Shown in pieces: positions 62,601-64,000 of a stretch of DNA of 64,000 bases. Under the pieces are notes generated by a model. It did not search any database, was not told where the DNA came from, and saw only the letters and a program-made list of their open reading frames with translations. The stretch lies in assembly GCA_025200525.1 (NCBI GenBank), contig CM045758.1, positions 61,692,649 to 61,756,648 on the forward strand. The letters are read 5' to 3'. The DNA comes from Camellia lanceoleosa (taxonomy: Eukaryota; Streptophyta; Magnoliopsida; Ericales; Theaceae). How positions within the stretch are numbered: position 1 is the stretch's first letter; each line of letters starts with the position of its first letter. Position numbers and translations under genes: made by a program.

Positions 62601-63405
62601 TAGAAGGGGAATTTAATGTAATTCAATTTTCGGTTAGAGAATGCTTGTGTTCTGCTATTACCTTTTCTCTCATTTGTATTTATGTTTTATGTCCATGTGC
62701 CCAGACATGCGGATGTGCTTTCTTTTTGTGTTTGCCCATGCACAGCTGTAAAACAAGAGTGGTTTGTTATGGACTATATGCTCAGATTGAAATTTATTAT
62801 GATATATCATTTGAGAGAGACAATATTCCCTAAAATATTGACCTTAAACTATGTTCAACAATTCTCTCAACACATTAATCTAAGAAGTACGGATACAGAC
62901 ATAAAAAAGTGATGGTGATTCTTTCCACTTCCCCACCCCCTTTTCCTCTCTTTTATTTTGTGTGTGTGTGTGTGTGTTTTTTTTCACTTTTTGAAGTTCT
63001 GATTATGTGATTTGTGTCTGCAGGTGTGGGCACGAGTTCTGCTACTCATGCGGTGCTGGTTATCGAGACAGCCAACAGACATGTCAGTGTGCATTCTGGG
63101 ATGAAGACAACTCCGAGGACTTGGTCGCTCACCCAACCCAAGAATCCGAACAATGGGCATGGGATTCGTTCGACTCACTCCCCATGATTATGGATGCTTA
63201 CACTGATCAAGAGAGATCACAGCTGGCGCTGATCCAGAGGTTCCTCGCGGGTGGATTCAGTCTGAGCGATCATCACCCTTATCAATCGCCACCTCGCTGT
63301 ACAGACTCTTATGTCGATGCAATGAAGGATCTTCATCAGCTTCCTTGGCTTGAAAGGTTTGTATCGGTAATTAGCGACAACTACTATGATGAATACATTC
63401 AATGA
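59665..63405 (+). CDS. RBR-type E3 ubiquitin ligase with RNase H-like N-terminal domain
   Basis: Three exons, 59665-60081, 60717-61477 and 63024-63405, with GT-AG introns, give 519 residues and a TGA at 63403-63405. An acidic N-terminus (residues 20-55) precedes an RNase H-like fold (about 58-160: FFKGISIAKAG, GIGVV, YLALMDGLLEAA), as in plant RBR proteins with an RVT_3 domain. RING1 begins at Cys205/Cys208 (CSICCEEKP) and continues through CSHKFCSHC, Cys248 and Cys253. The IBR follows (YCPFPNC...CVECPVCQRFICVECG). RING2 is CQQCRRMIELIHGCYHMTC-WCGHEFCYSC; Cys387 in HGCYHMTC is the expected catalytic cysteine that takes ubiquitin as a thioester before transfer. The second intron splits Trp393. 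An upstream in-frame extension lacks an ATG, so 59665 is chosen. The substrate is unknown. All Zn ligands appear present and the gene looks intact. Confidence 0.93.
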
Positions 63406-63828
63406 AGCGAATGTAGCGCTGGAACGTTCCAGAAACTGGAAATAAGCCGCTTTGCTTCGTGGAAAATGCTGCGAGGAGGTAGAGAGTCTCTCGCTCTTTT
63501 ACTCCATTTTTATTTTTAGTGACTACACAGAGTGGGCACTTGTACTTTGATATGTATTTTTCATTAGTGATTTCTTTTTTTTTAAAAAATGGGATAGTGA
63601 TTTCTATGTTGGATGACCTTTTTGTGACCTTGAATTTCCTTGCTTTAAGGGTGAGGAATTGTTGCATCATGATTTGCTTTCTTCTTCAAAGAGGATAGAA
63701 AAGAAAATTGAAAAATATATGTTGAATTAAAGATTAAAAATCAATGAAACAAGCATGTTCATTTATTGTGGTTCTCTCCCTTAAATTTCCAAATAATTGA
63801 GATGTGTTATCCAATGTTTTGAAATGGG
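63406..63828 (+). other. 3' flank of the RBR ligase gene
   Basis: Probable 3' untranslated region; AT-rich with possible polyadenylation signals such as AATTAAAG/AATGAAAC near 63725-63750. No other gene. Confidence 0.5.
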
Positions 63829-64000
63829 TGTAAAATTGGTCCGGCTCAGGCTCAGGCTCAGCTCCAGGCCCAGATCTAGGCTCATTCCTAAGGCCTGGGT
63901 TTGTGGGCTTGCAGATTTTTAATTTTTTAAAATTTTATAAATTTTAGTGTAAATAAACATTAAAAAATTGTGACTTAGAAATTAAAAAAGATAGTAAAAT
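63829..64000. repeat. Start of a repeat related to the foldback array, cut by the window edge
   Basis: GGGTGTAAAATTGGTCCGGC followed by CAGGCTCAGGCTCAG and GC-rich text, then AT-rich sequence. It shares GTAAAATTGGTCCG with the unit at 46162 and the layout of a hAT MITE end next to a GGCC-rich stretch. Confidence 0.45.

Overview
This is a window of plant nuclear DNA, almost certainly from a eudicot. It is AT-rich, has GT-AG introns, and carries many transposon remnants. Four host genes can be read exon by exon: IMPL1 (inositol monophosphatase family, 3' part, + strand, 85-3731), RNASEH2C (RNase H2 subunit C, - strand, 5198-7849), ZPR1 (zinc finger protein ZPR1, - strand, 8716-26609) and an RBR-type E3 ubiquitin ligase with an RNase H-like N-terminus (+ strand, 59665-63405). 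Assignments rest on my recall of family sequences, since no search could be run.

Left third (1-27 kb): IMPL1 and RNASEH2C converge, and ZPR1 lies head-to-tail upstream of RNASEH2C. IMPL1 looks intact where visible. RNASEH2C reads through four exons, but the intron 2 donor is CT where GT is expected. ZPR1 can be followed through 17 exons but looks dead. A 6.0-kb LTR retrotransposon with 1,075-bp LTRs and a GGAAT target-site duplication sits inside its third coding exon, and a TAA lies in frame in a later exon. The inserted element encodes only a broken gag and carries a 70-bp tandem array in place of pol. Introns hold several MITEs and microsatellites.

Middle (27-49 kb) has no intact host gene. 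It holds three or four copies of a roughly 630-bp hAT-type MITE (two with 8-9 bp target duplications), a decayed plant mobile domain (PMD) plus coiled-coil ORF on the minus strand, a second decayed ORF, an LTR resembling the Tat lineage on the plus strand, and a 1.8-kb foldback-like structure. The arms of that structure are tandem repeats, most carrying a 20-bp perfect palindrome or a near match to it.

49.7-55.1 kb is a composite LTR element with the order LTR-internal-LTR-internal-LTR, flanked by one ATTAA duplication. Each internal part holds an ORF of about 280 codons that I do not recognise, followed by a 0.7-kb tract packed with TTCGAAG motifs. Together with the foldback structure this is the best candidate for something undescribed.

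Right end: AT-rich spacer and a MITE precede the RBR ligase gene, whose three coding exons read without a break to a 519-residue protein. The last 170 bases begin another repeat related to the foldback array.
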